The notes beneath the pieces were generated by a model. The model did no database searches, was not told the DNA's origin, and saw only the letters and a list, made by a program, of their open reading frames with translations. A DNA stretch of 64,000 nt from NCBI RefSeq assembly GCF_029338235.1, contig NZ_CP119786.1, positions 124,001 to 188,000 on the forward strand, given 5' to 3'. The DNA is from Haloarcula rara. GTDB lineage: Archaea > Halobacteriota > Halobacteria > Halobacteriales > Haloarculaceae. This document shows positions 47,601 through 56,036 of the stretch, one piece after another. Numbering within the stretch: position 1 is the first letter of the stretch; the number at the start of each line of letters is the position of its first letter. Made by a program: the position numbers and the translations under genes.

Positions 47601-49178
47601 GGGGAATACCTCGCGGACAAGGAGCTGCCCGACTCGGTCGAGGGGCACCCGAACCTGGCCAACCAGTACCGCACCGCCATCATGACCCTGATGGCGGTCG
47701 AGGACAAGACCTACCACGGCGCCTCCATCGCCTCGCCCTCGGTTCCGTGGGGCGAAGCGGTGTACGCCGGCGAGCCGAAGAACTACGGCTACAACTTCGT
47801 CTGGTCGCGGGACCTCTATCAGGTCTTTACCGCCTTCGACACCGTCGGGGCGCTGGACATCGCGGCCCAGCAGCTGGAGTACATCTACGAGTACCAGCAG
47901 GACGAGGCCGGCTTCATCCCGCAGAACACCTACGTGAACGGGACCACCCGCTGGGGCGGCGAGCAGATGGACAACATCTCGTTCCCGCAAGTGATGGCCT
48001 ACCACCTCGCGGAGGCCGGCATCACCTTCGACGATGTGAGTTATAGCTACGAGAACCTCCGACGGTCGGCCGACTACGTCGCCCGCAACGGGCCACAGAC
48101 GGCCCAGGAGCGCTGGGAGGAGGAGGCCGGCTTCTCGCCGTCCTCTATCGCCGCCGAGATATCCGGGCTGGCCTGTGCGGCCAAGCTCGCGCTGGAGGAG
48201 GGCAACGAAGCAGACGCCCTTGTGTGGCTCTCGCTGGCCGACCACTGGGCGAACAACGTCGAGGACTGGACGGCCACGGAGACGGGGACCGAGCAGCACC
48301 AGAACACGCCGTACTACACCCGCATCACGCGGGACGGCAACCCCGAGGCCGGCCACCTGCGGACGCTCGCCAACAACGGGCCGACTCTGGACGAGCGCAA
48401 CATCATCGACCACGGCTTCCTCGACCTCGTTCGACTCGGCATCAAGCCGGCGGACGACGAGGTGATGCAAAACAGCGTCGTCGAGGTCGACGACACCATC
48501 CGCGTCGACGTCGAGGACGCGCCGGGCTTCTACCGCTACAACGGCGACGGCTACGGGGAGCGGGGCCGCGAGGACCCCGGCGCGCCGTGGTCCGTCGAGC
48601 ACAAGGGGAAAGGTCGACTGTGGCCCCTCCTGACCGGTGAACGCGGCGAGTACGAGCTGCGCCTGGACGAGCCCACGCTCGAGCCGAAGGTCGCGCTGCG
48701 GGCGATGGAACACTTTGCCAACTCCGGGCGGATGCTGCCCGAGCAGGTGTGGGACCGCGAACACGAGACCGACTACAACTGGGAGTTCGGCCAGGGGACC
48801 GGCGGCGCGACGCCGTTGGCCTGGGCGATGGCCCAGTACATCCGACTGGCCCACAGCGTCAGCGCGGGCACGCCCGTGGAGACGCCCGAATTCGTCCACG
48901 AGCGCTACCGCGAACAGGCACTCAACGAACCCGACCGCAGTCCCGCTCTGCGCGTCGACACGCAGTTCCGCGGCAACGAAATTGTCGTCTCCGGCGAGAC
49001 GACCGGGGTGAAGGTCGTCATCAAGACGCCCGTCGAGAGCGTCATCGTCGACGTCGAGGACGGCGACTTCGAGGAAGCGCTCGACGTCGAACCCGGAGAG
49101 AACCAGATTATCGTCGCCGCCGCCGACAAGGCCGATCTGGAATCTGCCGGCACGACCGTCTGGCGGATGAGCCTCTAG
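44643..49178 (+). CDS. Double-module GH15 glucoamylase-like protein
   Basis: The 1511-residue protein has two GH15-type halves. The N-terminal half (residues ~1-690) has a beta-sandwich start, GFVWFRDDASVSRHL, and the acid region SECQNVWEDSVGQFAHT. The C-terminal half (~700-1511) has NFVWSRDLYQVFTAF, and GRLWPLLTGERGEYEL near the general-base region. GH15 glucoamylases release glucose from alpha-glucan ends. The normal family length is about 600-700 residues, so this is a tandem fusion. No signal peptide is seen, so it acts in the cytoplasm with the GH13 and MalQ enzymes. ATG at 44643 preferred over GTG at 44634. Confidence 0.85.
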   Translation: MRLTTALNEYKKARGERFPEESKTVGGSFSGHGDRLVHIGEHGSLRDYSDSLSGLYGIDRSQLGIQIGDETRWFSDLDTIRQHYYRDTRLVETEYDAGSFTVHQYDLTLGRAHATHVEVRGTVPQGAKLVAFVTMAPEGKDTGVGALIHEDSGPDNSRVLEVYHRQEHDYITASTGLDEVHGQRPERLGEILDDEPIYFPRRRGTERRDQTRLTGDFVVTAPLEAVGRSNSTTLITQLSDHSEVDRQQAMADVSICAESHSTASDLRESARERTRIEVPDSLPRADSLRTDLRVMDLLSSPSGGHIAAPEFDPFYENSGGYGFVWFRDDASVSRHLLEASDRLDIETDDLLEESAQFLCDRQLADGTWPHRVWATDGSLAPGWANANVEHNDESPEYQGDQTATVTAFLANLLRARHGRLSDSLTVQIRDTIVEAVDALTRDVADNGLPSECQNVWEDSVGQFAHTAAAYIEAFAAVARAPMTNQIKERSLHGADRVMDGLEELWDEEMGVYVMRLTDGEVDHRIDAAALKLTDAFRAYDAVDDVELTDEQVERLADHVSTTLDTLFRNPPHSQVAGLIRYEGDRWRMQEQDGEKIWSVTTGIGAVSAAQVGVMLNERGENGDAYLNRSSDLYELIADDGPMATDAGYLAEQAFDSGELDSATPLGWSHAIRLHATALLDDLNALPTTSSTTEAPDEMPTWTTGEKFGVGTVADHAETDPSRVWFTLTEGALTEARFPQVDLLNLRTLDFIIRCNDESDYAVRTHKEDRRNTDTIERRVVPAEDDALLFRHIFTETGDGQGHAWELTVDYATDPEHDAILANVEFSAEDDHSYDVFSAANISLTSTNSVDRGLRYGEEGKFHLVARNPEAYTAETHNELLVDQNGDALSVAMAMAAEGRFDWATVGAAGSERLDGLYTEGELPEPTESVDGENIVLIGRLGTGETAEETVALGFARRADTAAALGEADGALDRGFETVREAYAESWGEYLADKELPDSVEGHPNLANQYRTAIMTLMAVEDKTYHGASIASPSVPWGEAVYAGEPKNYGYNFVWSRDLYQVFTAFDTVGALDIAAQQLEYIYEYQQDEAGFIPQNTYVNGTTRWGGEQMDNISFPQVMAYHLAEAGITFDDVSYSYENLRRSADYVARNGPQTAQERWEEEAGFSPSSIAAEISGLACAAKLALEEGNEADALVWLSLADHWANNVEDWTATETGTEQHQNTPYYTRITRDGNPEAGHLRTLANNGPTLDERNIIDHGFLDLVRLGIKPADDEVMQNSVVEVDDTIRVDVEDAPGFYRYNGDGYGERGREDPGAPWSVEHKGKGRLWPLLTGERGEYELRLDEPTLEPKVALRAMEHFANSGRMLPEQVWDREHETDYNWEFGQGTGGATPLAWAMAQYIRLAHSVSAGTPVETPEFVHERYREQALNEPDRSPALRVDTQFRGNEIVVSGETTGVKVVIKTPVESVIVDVEDGDFEEALDVEPGENQIIVAAADKADLESAGTTVWRMSL

Positions 49179-49590
49179 ACCGGCGACACCAACATCGGGG
49201 TTTTTTCCACTGTCGGTGCAAGGGGAGCGACGGCACTTGGCTGGGCGACGGTATCGTGGTTGGAGGTGACGGACGAAGTACCGTGGCCCGTCCGACGGAG
49301 ACCCGAGGCAGCACGTGACCGATGGAGGTGGCTGCCGGTCCGCGCCCCGGCGACGGCAGACCCTATAACCCAGTGATATGTTCTCGCTTCCGGTAGTAAG
49401 GCGTTCCTACAGCCCGATATTGACCTATTGTTCGGACGTGTTACGTATATATCACTTGTCGAAAACCGAAACAACCGGTACGTAACTGCCGAGTCATCTC
49501 GGGGTGCTGGGAAGGGAACGGGGTAAACCCGCATCCGCCCAGGTGTATATGGTCAGAAATGCTATTTGTGTAGCTTCATCCTACCGAGAT
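49179..49590. other. Intergenic region with likely terminator
   Basis: The 412-bp spacer holds no gene I can support. A T-tract (GGGGTTTTTTCC) at 49198-49209, 20 bp after the glucoamylase stop, is a plausible transcription terminator. An AT-rich CGTATATATCAC near 49444-49455 could be a distant promoter, but it is over 130 bp from the next start. The first 200 bp after the terminator show no motif. Confidence 0.4.
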
Positions 49591-50595
49591 ATGGCACGAG
49601 ATGATACCGGTGGCGACGCGGGTAACGAACACCATACCAGTCGGCGGGCGGTCCTGCGGGCGGCAGGTGCTGCGACGCTGGCGCTCGGCGCGAGCGGCGT
49701 GGCGTCGGCCCAAACGGACACTGAGACGGTCGTGGACCTCGGTAACGAGGGATTAACCGACGGCGACTCCATCGACTCGTATCTGGAGACGCACCTCGCC
49801 GACGGCGTCGAGGTCCAGATTCCGGCGGGGACCTACACCTACACCGGCGCCGGACTGGGTGGGGAGTACGCGAACGCCGCACTCGTGGGCTCGACCGACG
49901 GCGTCGAGTTCCAGCGCCCCGAAGACCCGGAGACGACGGTCACTCCGTCCATCACCGCTACCGGTGGCACCGTTCGAATCGAGAACATCACCGTCACGGG
50001 CGAAACCGGGCAGGCCCAGTCGCGCTGGGAAGTGGGCGCCGCCGCCGACGCGAGCGTCCACCTGCTGAACGTGAACTTCCCCGACGGCTCCATCGAGTCC
50101 TCTGAGTCGATGGGTGTGTACGCCCAGGAGAGCCACGCGGGGCTGTTGTGGGTCAAGAGCTGTCACTTCGCCTCCTTCGCGAACGTGGCGCTGCACGCCT
50201 CGGCCCCTGCCGGGTCGGGCGACGGCCGCATCGTCGTCGAGGACTGCAGCTTCGTCAACACCGGCACGGCCGCCGTCAGGGTCGGGCCGGACAACACCAC
50301 GGTGCGGGGCTCGTACTTCGAGGCGACCGCGGCCGCGCCGGCCGGCACCGACGGGACCAGCCAGCACGGCGTCCAGGTCCCGGTCTCCGGCGGGAACCTC
50401 ACTGTGACGGACTGTGACTTCAACTGGGCCGGCCCCGGGACGAGTGTCGTCGACTTCGCCGGCGGCGGCGAAGGCGGGTCCGGGACCCTCTCGGACCTGC
50501 GCGTGGGCTACGGCGACCAGGAGACCCTCTTTACCACGGGCTGGGAGATCGAATCGGGCTGGACAGGCGATACAATCAACGTGAGCGAGGCCTAA
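49591..50595 (+). CDS. Tat-secreted beta-helix protein
   Basis: The 334-residue protein starts with a twin-arginine signal (TSRRAVLRAAGAATLALG, cleaved near ASAQ) and then has the repeating pattern of a right-handed parallel beta-helix (VEVQIPAGTYTYTG, GTVRIENITVTGET, RIVVEDCSFVNTGT, TVRGSYFEATAA, LTVTDCDFNWAGP). Many such proteins are surface polysaccharide-binding or -degrading proteins. No lyase motif is evident. The next gene starts 5 bp downstream and has a similar repeat, so they form an operon. Confidence 0.82.
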   Translation: MARDDTGGDAGNEHHTSRRAVLRAAGAATLALGASGVASAQTDTETVVDLGNEGLTDGDSIDSYLETHLADGVEVQIPAGTYTYTGAGLGGEYANAALVGSTDGVEFQRPEDPETTVTPSITATGGTVRIENITVTGETGQAQSRWEVGAAADASVHLLNVNFPDGSIESSESMGVYAQESHAGLLWVKSCHFASFANVALHASAPAGSGDGRIVVEDCSFVNTGTAAVRVGPDNTTVRGSYFEATAAAPAGTDGTSQHGVQVPVSGGNLTVTDCDFNWAGPGTSVVDFAGGGEGGSGTLSDLRVGYGDQETLFTTGWEIESGWTGDTINVSEA

Positions 50596-50599
50596 CACA

Positions 50600-52771
50600 A
50601 TGGCATCTATTCCATCTGACCGACCGGGCAACGAGCTAGTCGAGCTAGACGTAAGCAGCGGCGACGACCTCCCGAGCGCCATCCAGAGCGCGCTCGGTGA
50701 CGGCGTTCAGGTGTACATCCCGCCGGGAGAGTACACCGGGAACCACTCCGACCTGGACTTTCAGGCCGACGATGCGACCATCTACGGTGACCCGGAGGGG
50801 GTGTCCATCGAGTGCAACCACGACTCCAACGCGCGGATGGACACGAGCGGTACCCTCCGTATCGAGAACATCGATATTCTGGGCAAGAAACCCGAAGAGC
50901 AGGTCAAGATAGACGTCGACCTCAGCGGCGGCCGCCTGGAGTGGGTGAACTTCAACTTCCCCGACGGGACGGCGAACCCTACCGACAGCTACGTCGCACG
51001 CTGTGACAGCGGGACTGGCGAGCAACTGGTCCAGAACTGCTACTTCGGTCCACACGGGAACTCCGCGTTCTACTACTCAGAGCGCAACACTGAGGAGATG
51101 CCAGTTACCTTCCGCGGCTGTGCGTTCCACAACTGCGCCGGCCCCATCCGGGCCGGCGGCGTCACAGTGGAGGACTGTATCTACCTCGCCGACGGCACCG
51201 TCCCAAACTTCAAGGAGGAGGGCAGCAGCTCCGAGGACCGCGGCACCCCGCGGATGTTCAAGTTCGAGGGCGGCGGCGAGACGGTCATCGAGAACTGCGA
51301 CGCACTCGTCACCGAGGACGCGGGGCCGGCCGACGGCCCGTGTGTCGACTGGGGCGGCGCCGCGACCGACTCGAACACTATCGAGGTGTCCAATTCCCGC
51401 TTCGGGAACTTCGCCGGCCGTGAGGCGTTCGACACGGCGAGTGCGCCCGGCGGCGTCGCCGGCGACTCCTCGCTGTCGAACGTCAGCGTCGTCAGCGACC
51501 AGCTGTTCTCGGGCGACGAGATACCCGGCGACGTCACGGACGGCGACGAACCCCGCACCGACATCGAATCCCGACGCTGGAACCCGCTCGAAGGCTCCAG
51601 TGGCGGCTCCGACGACGGGGGCGAGACGTTCGGGCTACCCAGTTCCTTCGACGTCGTGACCGGCGAGGACGCCACCGCGCCGGCGACGGAGTACGAGGTC
51701 TGGACGCCCGTCGAGAACCCCGAACCGCCCGAACCTGTCACCGACGGCGGTGACACGGGAAACGAAAGCGGGGGCCAGAGTGAGCTAGTCATTCGCGCGA
51801 GCCCCGACAACCCCGATACGAACTGCGACGTCTCGGTGACTGCGGACGGCCCCATCGAGTTCGACGACGAGGCCGAACCCGGCACGGACACCATCGTCGA
51901 GAACGACGACGGTAGTTATACAGCGACCAGCGTCGAGATGAACCCCGACGCACTGGACTCCTATCTGGTGGCCGGCACGGTCACTGGGGTCTCCATCACC
52001 GATGGCTACGAGGCGACGCTGACCCTCGACGGTGAGGAACTCGACCTCGCCCAGTTCGGTGTCGACGACGAGGGCGAACCGCGTGAGCTGGTCCTGGAAG
52101 CCAGCTCCGACAACCCGGACACGAACTGCGACGTGACGGTGACCGCCGACGGGCCCATCGAGTTCGGCGAGGAGGCCGAACCCGGCACGGACACCATCGT
52201 CGAGAACGACGACGGTAGTTATACAGCGACCAGCGTCGAGATGAACCCCGGTGCGCTTGACTCCTACCAGGTCACGGGCACCATCACCGAGTTCGTCGTC
52301 ACCGACGGCTACGAGGTCTCGGTGACCCTCGACGGGGAGGCGGTCTCCATCGCCGAGCTCGTCGGCGACGGCGAGGACACCTCGACCGGCGGGGATGAAA
52401 ACGACGACAATAGCGACGGAAGCGGCGGCAATGGCGGCGGAAACAATGGCAACGGTGGCGGAAACGGCGGCAGTGACGGCTCCAGTGGTAAGTCGGACGA
52501 CGCCTCGCCCAAGGTGCTCGTCATCGACAGCAGCGCGACGCCGGACGAGCCCATCGAGTACGAGTTCACCGTCACCGGCGAGCTGTCCCGGGACGCGGAC
52601 CGCTCGACGGCGGCCAACGAGGCACTGACGGAGGGGCTGACGGCCGACAGCATCGACGGCGGCCGAGCCGTCGGCGCCGTCGGAGACGGTCGTGACGCGT
52701 TCCGCTTTACCGGGGACGTCCAGTCGCTGTCCCTGAGCGGTGTCGGTATCGTCGAAGTGCAAGACGAGTAA
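50600..52771 (+). CDS. Beta-helix protein with duplicated domain and Gly-Asn linker
   Basis: The 723-residue product starts with a beta-helix region (residues ~10-260) and then has two almost identical modules of about 101 residues (beginning near 395 and 496), each with NPDTNCDV and DGSYTATSVEMN. A Gly/Asn/Ser-rich linker (~596-632) follows, and a small C-terminal domain (~635-723). No signal peptide can be seen, unlike its operon partner, so export is uncertain; it may be secreted as part of a complex. The whole looks like a cell-surface protein. Function unknown. Confidence 0.75.
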   Translation: MASIPSDRPGNELVELDVSSGDDLPSAIQSALGDGVQVYIPPGEYTGNHSDLDFQADDATIYGDPEGVSIECNHDSNARMDTSGTLRIENIDILGKKPEEQVKIDVDLSGGRLEWVNFNFPDGTANPTDSYVARCDSGTGEQLVQNCYFGPHGNSAFYYSERNTEEMPVTFRGCAFHNCAGPIRAGGVTVEDCIYLADGTVPNFKEEGSSSEDRGTPRMFKFEGGGETVIENCDALVTEDAGPADGPCVDWGGAATDSNTIEVSNSRFGNFAGREAFDTASAPGGVAGDSSLSNVSVVSDQLFSGDEIPGDVTDGDEPRTDIESRRWNPLEGSSGGSDDGGETFGLPSSFDVVTGEDATAPATEYEVWTPVENPEPPEPVTDGGDTGNESGGQSELVIRASPDNPDTNCDVSVTADGPIEFDDEAEPGTDTIVENDDGSYTATSVEMNPDALDSYLVAGTVTGVSITDGYEATLTLDGEELDLAQFGVDDEGEPRELVLEASSDNPDTNCDVTVTADGPIEFGEEAEPGTDTIVENDDGSYTATSVEMNPGALDSYQVTGTITEFVVTDGYEVSVTLDGEAVSIAELVGDGEDTSTGGDENDDNSDGSGGNGGGNNGNGGGNGGSDGSSGKSDDASPKVLVIDSSATPDEPIEYEFTVTGELSRDADRSTAANEALTEGLTADSIDGGRAVGAVGDGRDAFRFTGDVQSLSLSGVGIVEVQDE
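51894..52248 (+). repeat. Direct repeat inside beta-helix gene
   Basis: A stretch of about 50 bp (coding ENDDGSYTATSVEMNP) occurs at 51898-51946 and again at 52201-52249 with the same DNA. The repeat period is 303 bp, equal to one 101-residue module. Identity at the DNA level inside a divergent module points to a recent gene conversion or duplication. Confidence 0.6.
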
Positions 52772-52821
52772 GTCGCTTCGAACGGCAGTCCGACCAGCGG
52801 ACCAACTGGGCACCCGCGGCC

Positions 52822-53649
52822 TCAGACAGCTCCGATCAGCTGTCGGACGCGGTTGCGGTTATTTTTGAGGAGGTAGGCCATTACCGCACCACCCCGTGGG
52901 AGGGTCTGTAGCTTCCCCGTCTCCGTCGGCGGCGTCGGCGTGAAGGCCGGGTCGGCGAGACGCTCGACGCTCTCGGTCAGCAGTCCTCTGGCGACGTCGA
53001 CACACCGCTTGCGGATACACTGGTAAGTGTCGGTATCGTCGATATCGACGTGTTCCAGCACGACGATACGCCCACCGTCGAGCGTCTCCGAGAGCCGCTG
53101 GACCGTCACGCCGATGCGGTCCTCGTCGGCCAGGAACTCCCAGAAACCACCGGGTCGTCCGCGGTACCGACGGATATCTCCGAAGTGGTAACTCAACACG
53201 CCGTGGGTCGGTGCCTCGAGCACCTCGCCTTTGAGGATACCGAATCCGAATCGGACCGCCAGGTCCGCCTCGTCGGCGATTCGCTCGACCGTCTCTGCCG
53301 GGAGCTCGTTGCCGAGTCCGTCGGCCGGCACCGGCCGGCAGTGTATCCACTCAGCGCTCGCAACACCGGCAATCGTCGTGATAGGGACCTGTCGCTTGTA
53401 CGCCGGGTCAGGCGTCACCGTGCGAGCGACCCCGACCAGCGACCAGAGAGGGTATTCGCTGAACCGGTTCCTGGCGTCCCGGACGTAATCGGCGAGCCCG
53501 TCGCGGCGGGAGACGCTGTCGCGCAGGACGACCGTCGTTATCTCGGCGTCCGTCTCGGAGACCATCCGCTGGAGCGCGTCGCGCTGCCACCGCGGCAGTG
53601 TGGGACTGTTCACCAGCAGTGTCGTCGAAAGCAGCGTCTCCGCCGTCAT
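52822..53649 (-). CDS. Formyltransferase-like protein
   Basis: The 275-residue protein resembles methionyl-tRNA or sugar formyltransferases: ADLAVRFGFGILKGEVLEAP, HGVLSYHFGDIRRYRGRPGGF and the later VTVQRLSETLDGG follow the order and spacing of the fold (Asn-His-Asp triad region). The usual HPSLLPxYRG appears as YHFGDIRRYRG. Archaea do not formylate initiator Met, so a sugar or lipid substrate is more likely. I chose the ATG at 53649. It is convergent with the beta-helix gene and stands alone. Confidence 0.72.
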   Translation of the reverse strand: MTAETLLSTTLLVNSPTLPRWQRDALQRMVSETDAEITTVVLRDSVSRRDGLADYVRDARNRFSEYPLWSLVGVARTVTPDPAYKRQVPITTIAGVASAEWIHCRPVPADGLGNELPAETVERIADEADLAVRFGFGILKGEVLEAPTHGVLSYHFGDIRRYRGRPGGFWEFLADEDRIGVTVQRLSETLDGGRIVVLEHVDIDDTDTYQCIRKRCVDVARGLLTESVERLADPAFTPTPPTETGKLQTLPRGGAVMAYLLKNNRNRVRQLIGAV

Positions 53650-53850
53650 CCGACCCCGAACCTCGTCTCGATTCGCGCCTGTGGCGCTCGGACGCTCGTG
53701 GAGTCCCGTTCGCGTGACCGGCCTGGCATCGTCTGTACGTGGCCGGGCAGTCAAGCAAAGTAACAATCCAGTTAGCGCCCTGACCGCGAGGTATGTTGCG
53801 ATTACAGGGCTTCCGGCCGAAGCCGCGACGCCGCCCTCACCCCGGCGGAC

Positions 53851-55341
53851 TTACCGAATCGTCCGGTCGGTGACCAACATCAGTTCCGTGGCGATGTCGG
53901 AGTCGAATCCCGCCGAGGTCACGCGCCACCGCCAGTTCCCGGTGGCCGTGCCCGGGGTGTTGAAGCGGGCGTCGCTGTCGAGGCCGAGCAGGTCCTGCAT
54001 CGTCGTCATCGCGATGACGGCGTTGGAGTTCCACACCGCCTCTATCATGTCCCACTCGATACCCTCGCCGTCGGTCCCGAGGTTGTGCTTGAGACAGTCA
54101 CGCTGGCGGTCGCCGAGTTCGCGCCAGTAGCCGACGAGCGTGTCGGTGTCGTGGGTGCTCGTGTAGCCGACCGACTGCTCAGGGTAGTTCATCGGCTGGT
54201 ACATGTGGCCCTGCTCACACCAGTCGGCGTACTGCGGGACGCGCATCCCCGGGAAGTCGTAGTGGTCCCGCAGCGAGGCGATGCGCTCGTCGAGGAACCC
54301 GAGGTCCTCGACGAGGAAGGGGAGCTCGCCGAGATGGTCCCGCATCCGGTCGAAAAAGTCCCGACCGGGACCCTCGCGCCACTGTCCAGCCGCTGGGCTG
54401 TCGGCCTCTGCGGGGATGGCCCAGAACTCGTCGAACCCCTTGAAGTGGTCGATGCGAGCGATATCGACCTGGTCGAACAGGCGGTCGAAGCGCTGGCGCC
54501 ACCACGCGAAGTCGTTCTCGCGGCAGGTGTCCCAGTCGTAGACGGGGTTCCCCCAGCGCTGACCGTCGTCGCCGGGGTTGGGCGGGACGCCGGCCACCTC
54601 CGTGGGCTGGTTGTGCTCGTCCAGCCGGAAGACCTCCGGCGCTGACCAGACGTCGGCCGAGTCGAGCGCGACGTAGATGGGGAGGTCGCCGACCAACTTG
54701 ACGCCCTGCTCGGCCGCGTAGTCGGCCATCGCCTGCCACTGGTCGTCGAACACCCACTGGACGAACTTGTGGTACCGTATCTCCTCGGCAAGCTGGTCCC
54801 GACGCTCGGCGAGCGCATCGGGGTCCCGGGTGACTAACGGAGCTGGCCACTCGGTCCAGAGCTGTCCGTCGAACTCAGCTTTCAGCGAGATGAACAGCGC
54901 GTAGTCGTCCAGCCACTGGGATTCGGCCTCGCAGAACGCTTCGAAGGCCTCCAGGTCGTCACCGTTCGGGTCACGCTGGAACGACTCAAACGCCGACTGG
55001 AGCTTCGACTGTTTGAACTCGGTGACCTCGTCGTACCGAACCTCGTGGGGCGAGGCGGCCTCGGGCGGGTACAGCTCGCCCTCGTCGAGGTAGCCCCGCT
55101 CGGCGAGGTCCCCGAGGTCGACCAGTATCGGGTTCCCGGCGAAGGCCGAGTACGCCTGGTAGGGAGAGTTGCCATGCGCGCCCGATGTCGGCCCGAGCGG
55201 GCAGAACTGCCACAGCGACTGGTCTGCCTCTGCGAGGAAGTCGATGAACTCCCGGGCCCCGTCGCCGAGGTCGCCGACGCCGTGCGGGCCGGGGAGCGAT
55301 GTGAGATGGAGAAATACGCCACTTTGTCGTTCGAAACGCAT
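53851..55341 (-). CDS. malQ: 4-alpha-glucanotransferase
   Basis: The 496-residue protein starts QSGVFLHLTSLPGPHGVGDLG, the MalQ (GH77) hallmark, and carries IARIDHFKGFDEFWAIPA with the nucleophile Asp, LVEDLGFLDERI with the acid and GYTSTHDTDTLVGYW. GH77 enzymes transfer alpha-glucan pieces between chains, recycling maltodextrins made by GH13 and GH15 enzymes. It lacks a signal peptide. The start at 55341 avoids five extra residues. It sits close to the GT4 gene, supporting a glycogen/maltodextrin cycle. Confidence 0.92.
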   Translation of the reverse strand: MRFERQSGVFLHLTSLPGPHGVGDLGDGAREFIDFLAEADQSLWQFCPLGPTSGAHGNSPYQAYSAFAGNPILVDLGDLAERGYLDEGELYPPEAASPHEVRYDEVTEFKQSKLQSAFESFQRDPNGDDLEAFEAFCEAESQWLDDYALFISLKAEFDGQLWTEWPAPLVTRDPDALAERRDQLAEEIRYHKFVQWVFDDQWQAMADYAAEQGVKLVGDLPIYVALDSADVWSAPEVFRLDEHNQPTEVAGVPPNPGDDGQRWGNPVYDWDTCRENDFAWWRQRFDRLFDQVDIARIDHFKGFDEFWAIPAEADSPAAGQWREGPGRDFFDRMRDHLGELPFLVEDLGFLDERIASLRDHYDFPGMRVPQYADWCEQGHMYQPMNYPEQSVGYTSTHDTDTLVGYWRELGDRQRDCLKHNLGTDGEGIEWDMIEAVWNSNAVIAMTTMQDLLGLDSDARFNTPGTATGNWRWRVTSAGFDSDIATELMLVTDRTIR

Positions 55342-55424
55342 ACACTCGGCTTCCAAGCACAGCTATTTCAAGCTTTGTCCGGGATGAGTGAGGCGAGGCC
55401 GGCAACGCGGCCAGCAGTCGCTGT

Positions 55425-55799
55425 CTAGCTGTCGAGTTGCCGTTCCATCAGCCCATAGTTCCACTGGTTGGCCTTCCAGAGCGCGTCGAACACCGTTCCG
55501 AGTATCGGGACCGAGCCGATGACGGCGTCGACGGCCACCAGTGAGAGCATCAGCAGGAGTGTCCGACTGGGGACCCCGAGTCGATAGGCCTCGACGACCG
55601 GATACAGCGAGAGGACCGCACCGGCGGCGTCGCCCGCGACGGGAAGGATGCTCAAGATTGGGTCGAGCCCGATACGGACCTCGGTGCCCGGAATCCGCAC
55701 CGCCTCGTCGAGCAGCCGCGTAACCGTCTGAACACGCTCCAGGGTAGCGGCTTCGTCCGCCGTCAGCGAGGACTGGGACACCGTCAAGTTCTGTCTCAT
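55425..55799 (-). CDS. DUF4112-like small membrane protein
   Basis: The 124-residue product has the pattern of DUF4112 membrane proteins: an N-terminal helix (TLERVQTVTRLLDEAVRI), then GLDPILSILPVAGDAAGAVLSL, and a C-terminal GTVFDALWKANQWNYGLMER. Two hydrophobic segments are present. I chose the ATG at 55799. Function unknown. It is divergent from the GT4 gene, with one copy of the wide inverted repeat between them. Confidence 0.75.
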   Translation of the reverse strand: MRQNLTVSQSSLTADEAATLERVQTVTRLLDEAVRIPGTEVRIGLDPILSILPVAGDAAGAVLSLYPVVEAYRLGVPSRTLLLMLSLVAVDAVIGSVPILGTVFDALWKANQWNYGLMERQLDS

Positions 55800-55873
55800 A
55801 GATACGATACACGCGCCGCGGGGATAGGTGTGTTTCCCGGCAAGGTCGTTTCTGTTTCCCGGCTGCATCGTTT

Positions 55874-55912
55874 TAACCAACAAATCGTCGAAAATGGCCG
55901 GAGTGTTGGTTA
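55874..55912. promoter_or_regulatory. Wide inverted repeat, copy 1
   Basis: TAACCAACA at 55874-55882 and TGTTGGTTA at 55904-55912 flank a 21-bp spacer. It lies between the divergent DUF4112-like and GT4 genes. Two further copies at 58206 and 60980 keep exactly the same spacer length, so it is unlikely to be chance. Confidence 0.6.
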
Positions 55913-56036
55913 GCGACTACTACTGGGTATCCAGTTCGCTCTGCCCGAATGCGACGCCGACATTCCGACCAGCGCTTCCCGACCACCACAAACGTATTTA
56001 CCGCATTGACTTGATTTACGAATACGGGTTACTGAT

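Noticed and set aside
45651..48899. Very long open frame (about 1080 codons) on the minus strand opposite the glucoamylase gene
   Set aside because: It is an antisense shadow caused by high GC and strong codon bias. The plus-strand frame has clear GH15 motifs and the minus-strand one has none.
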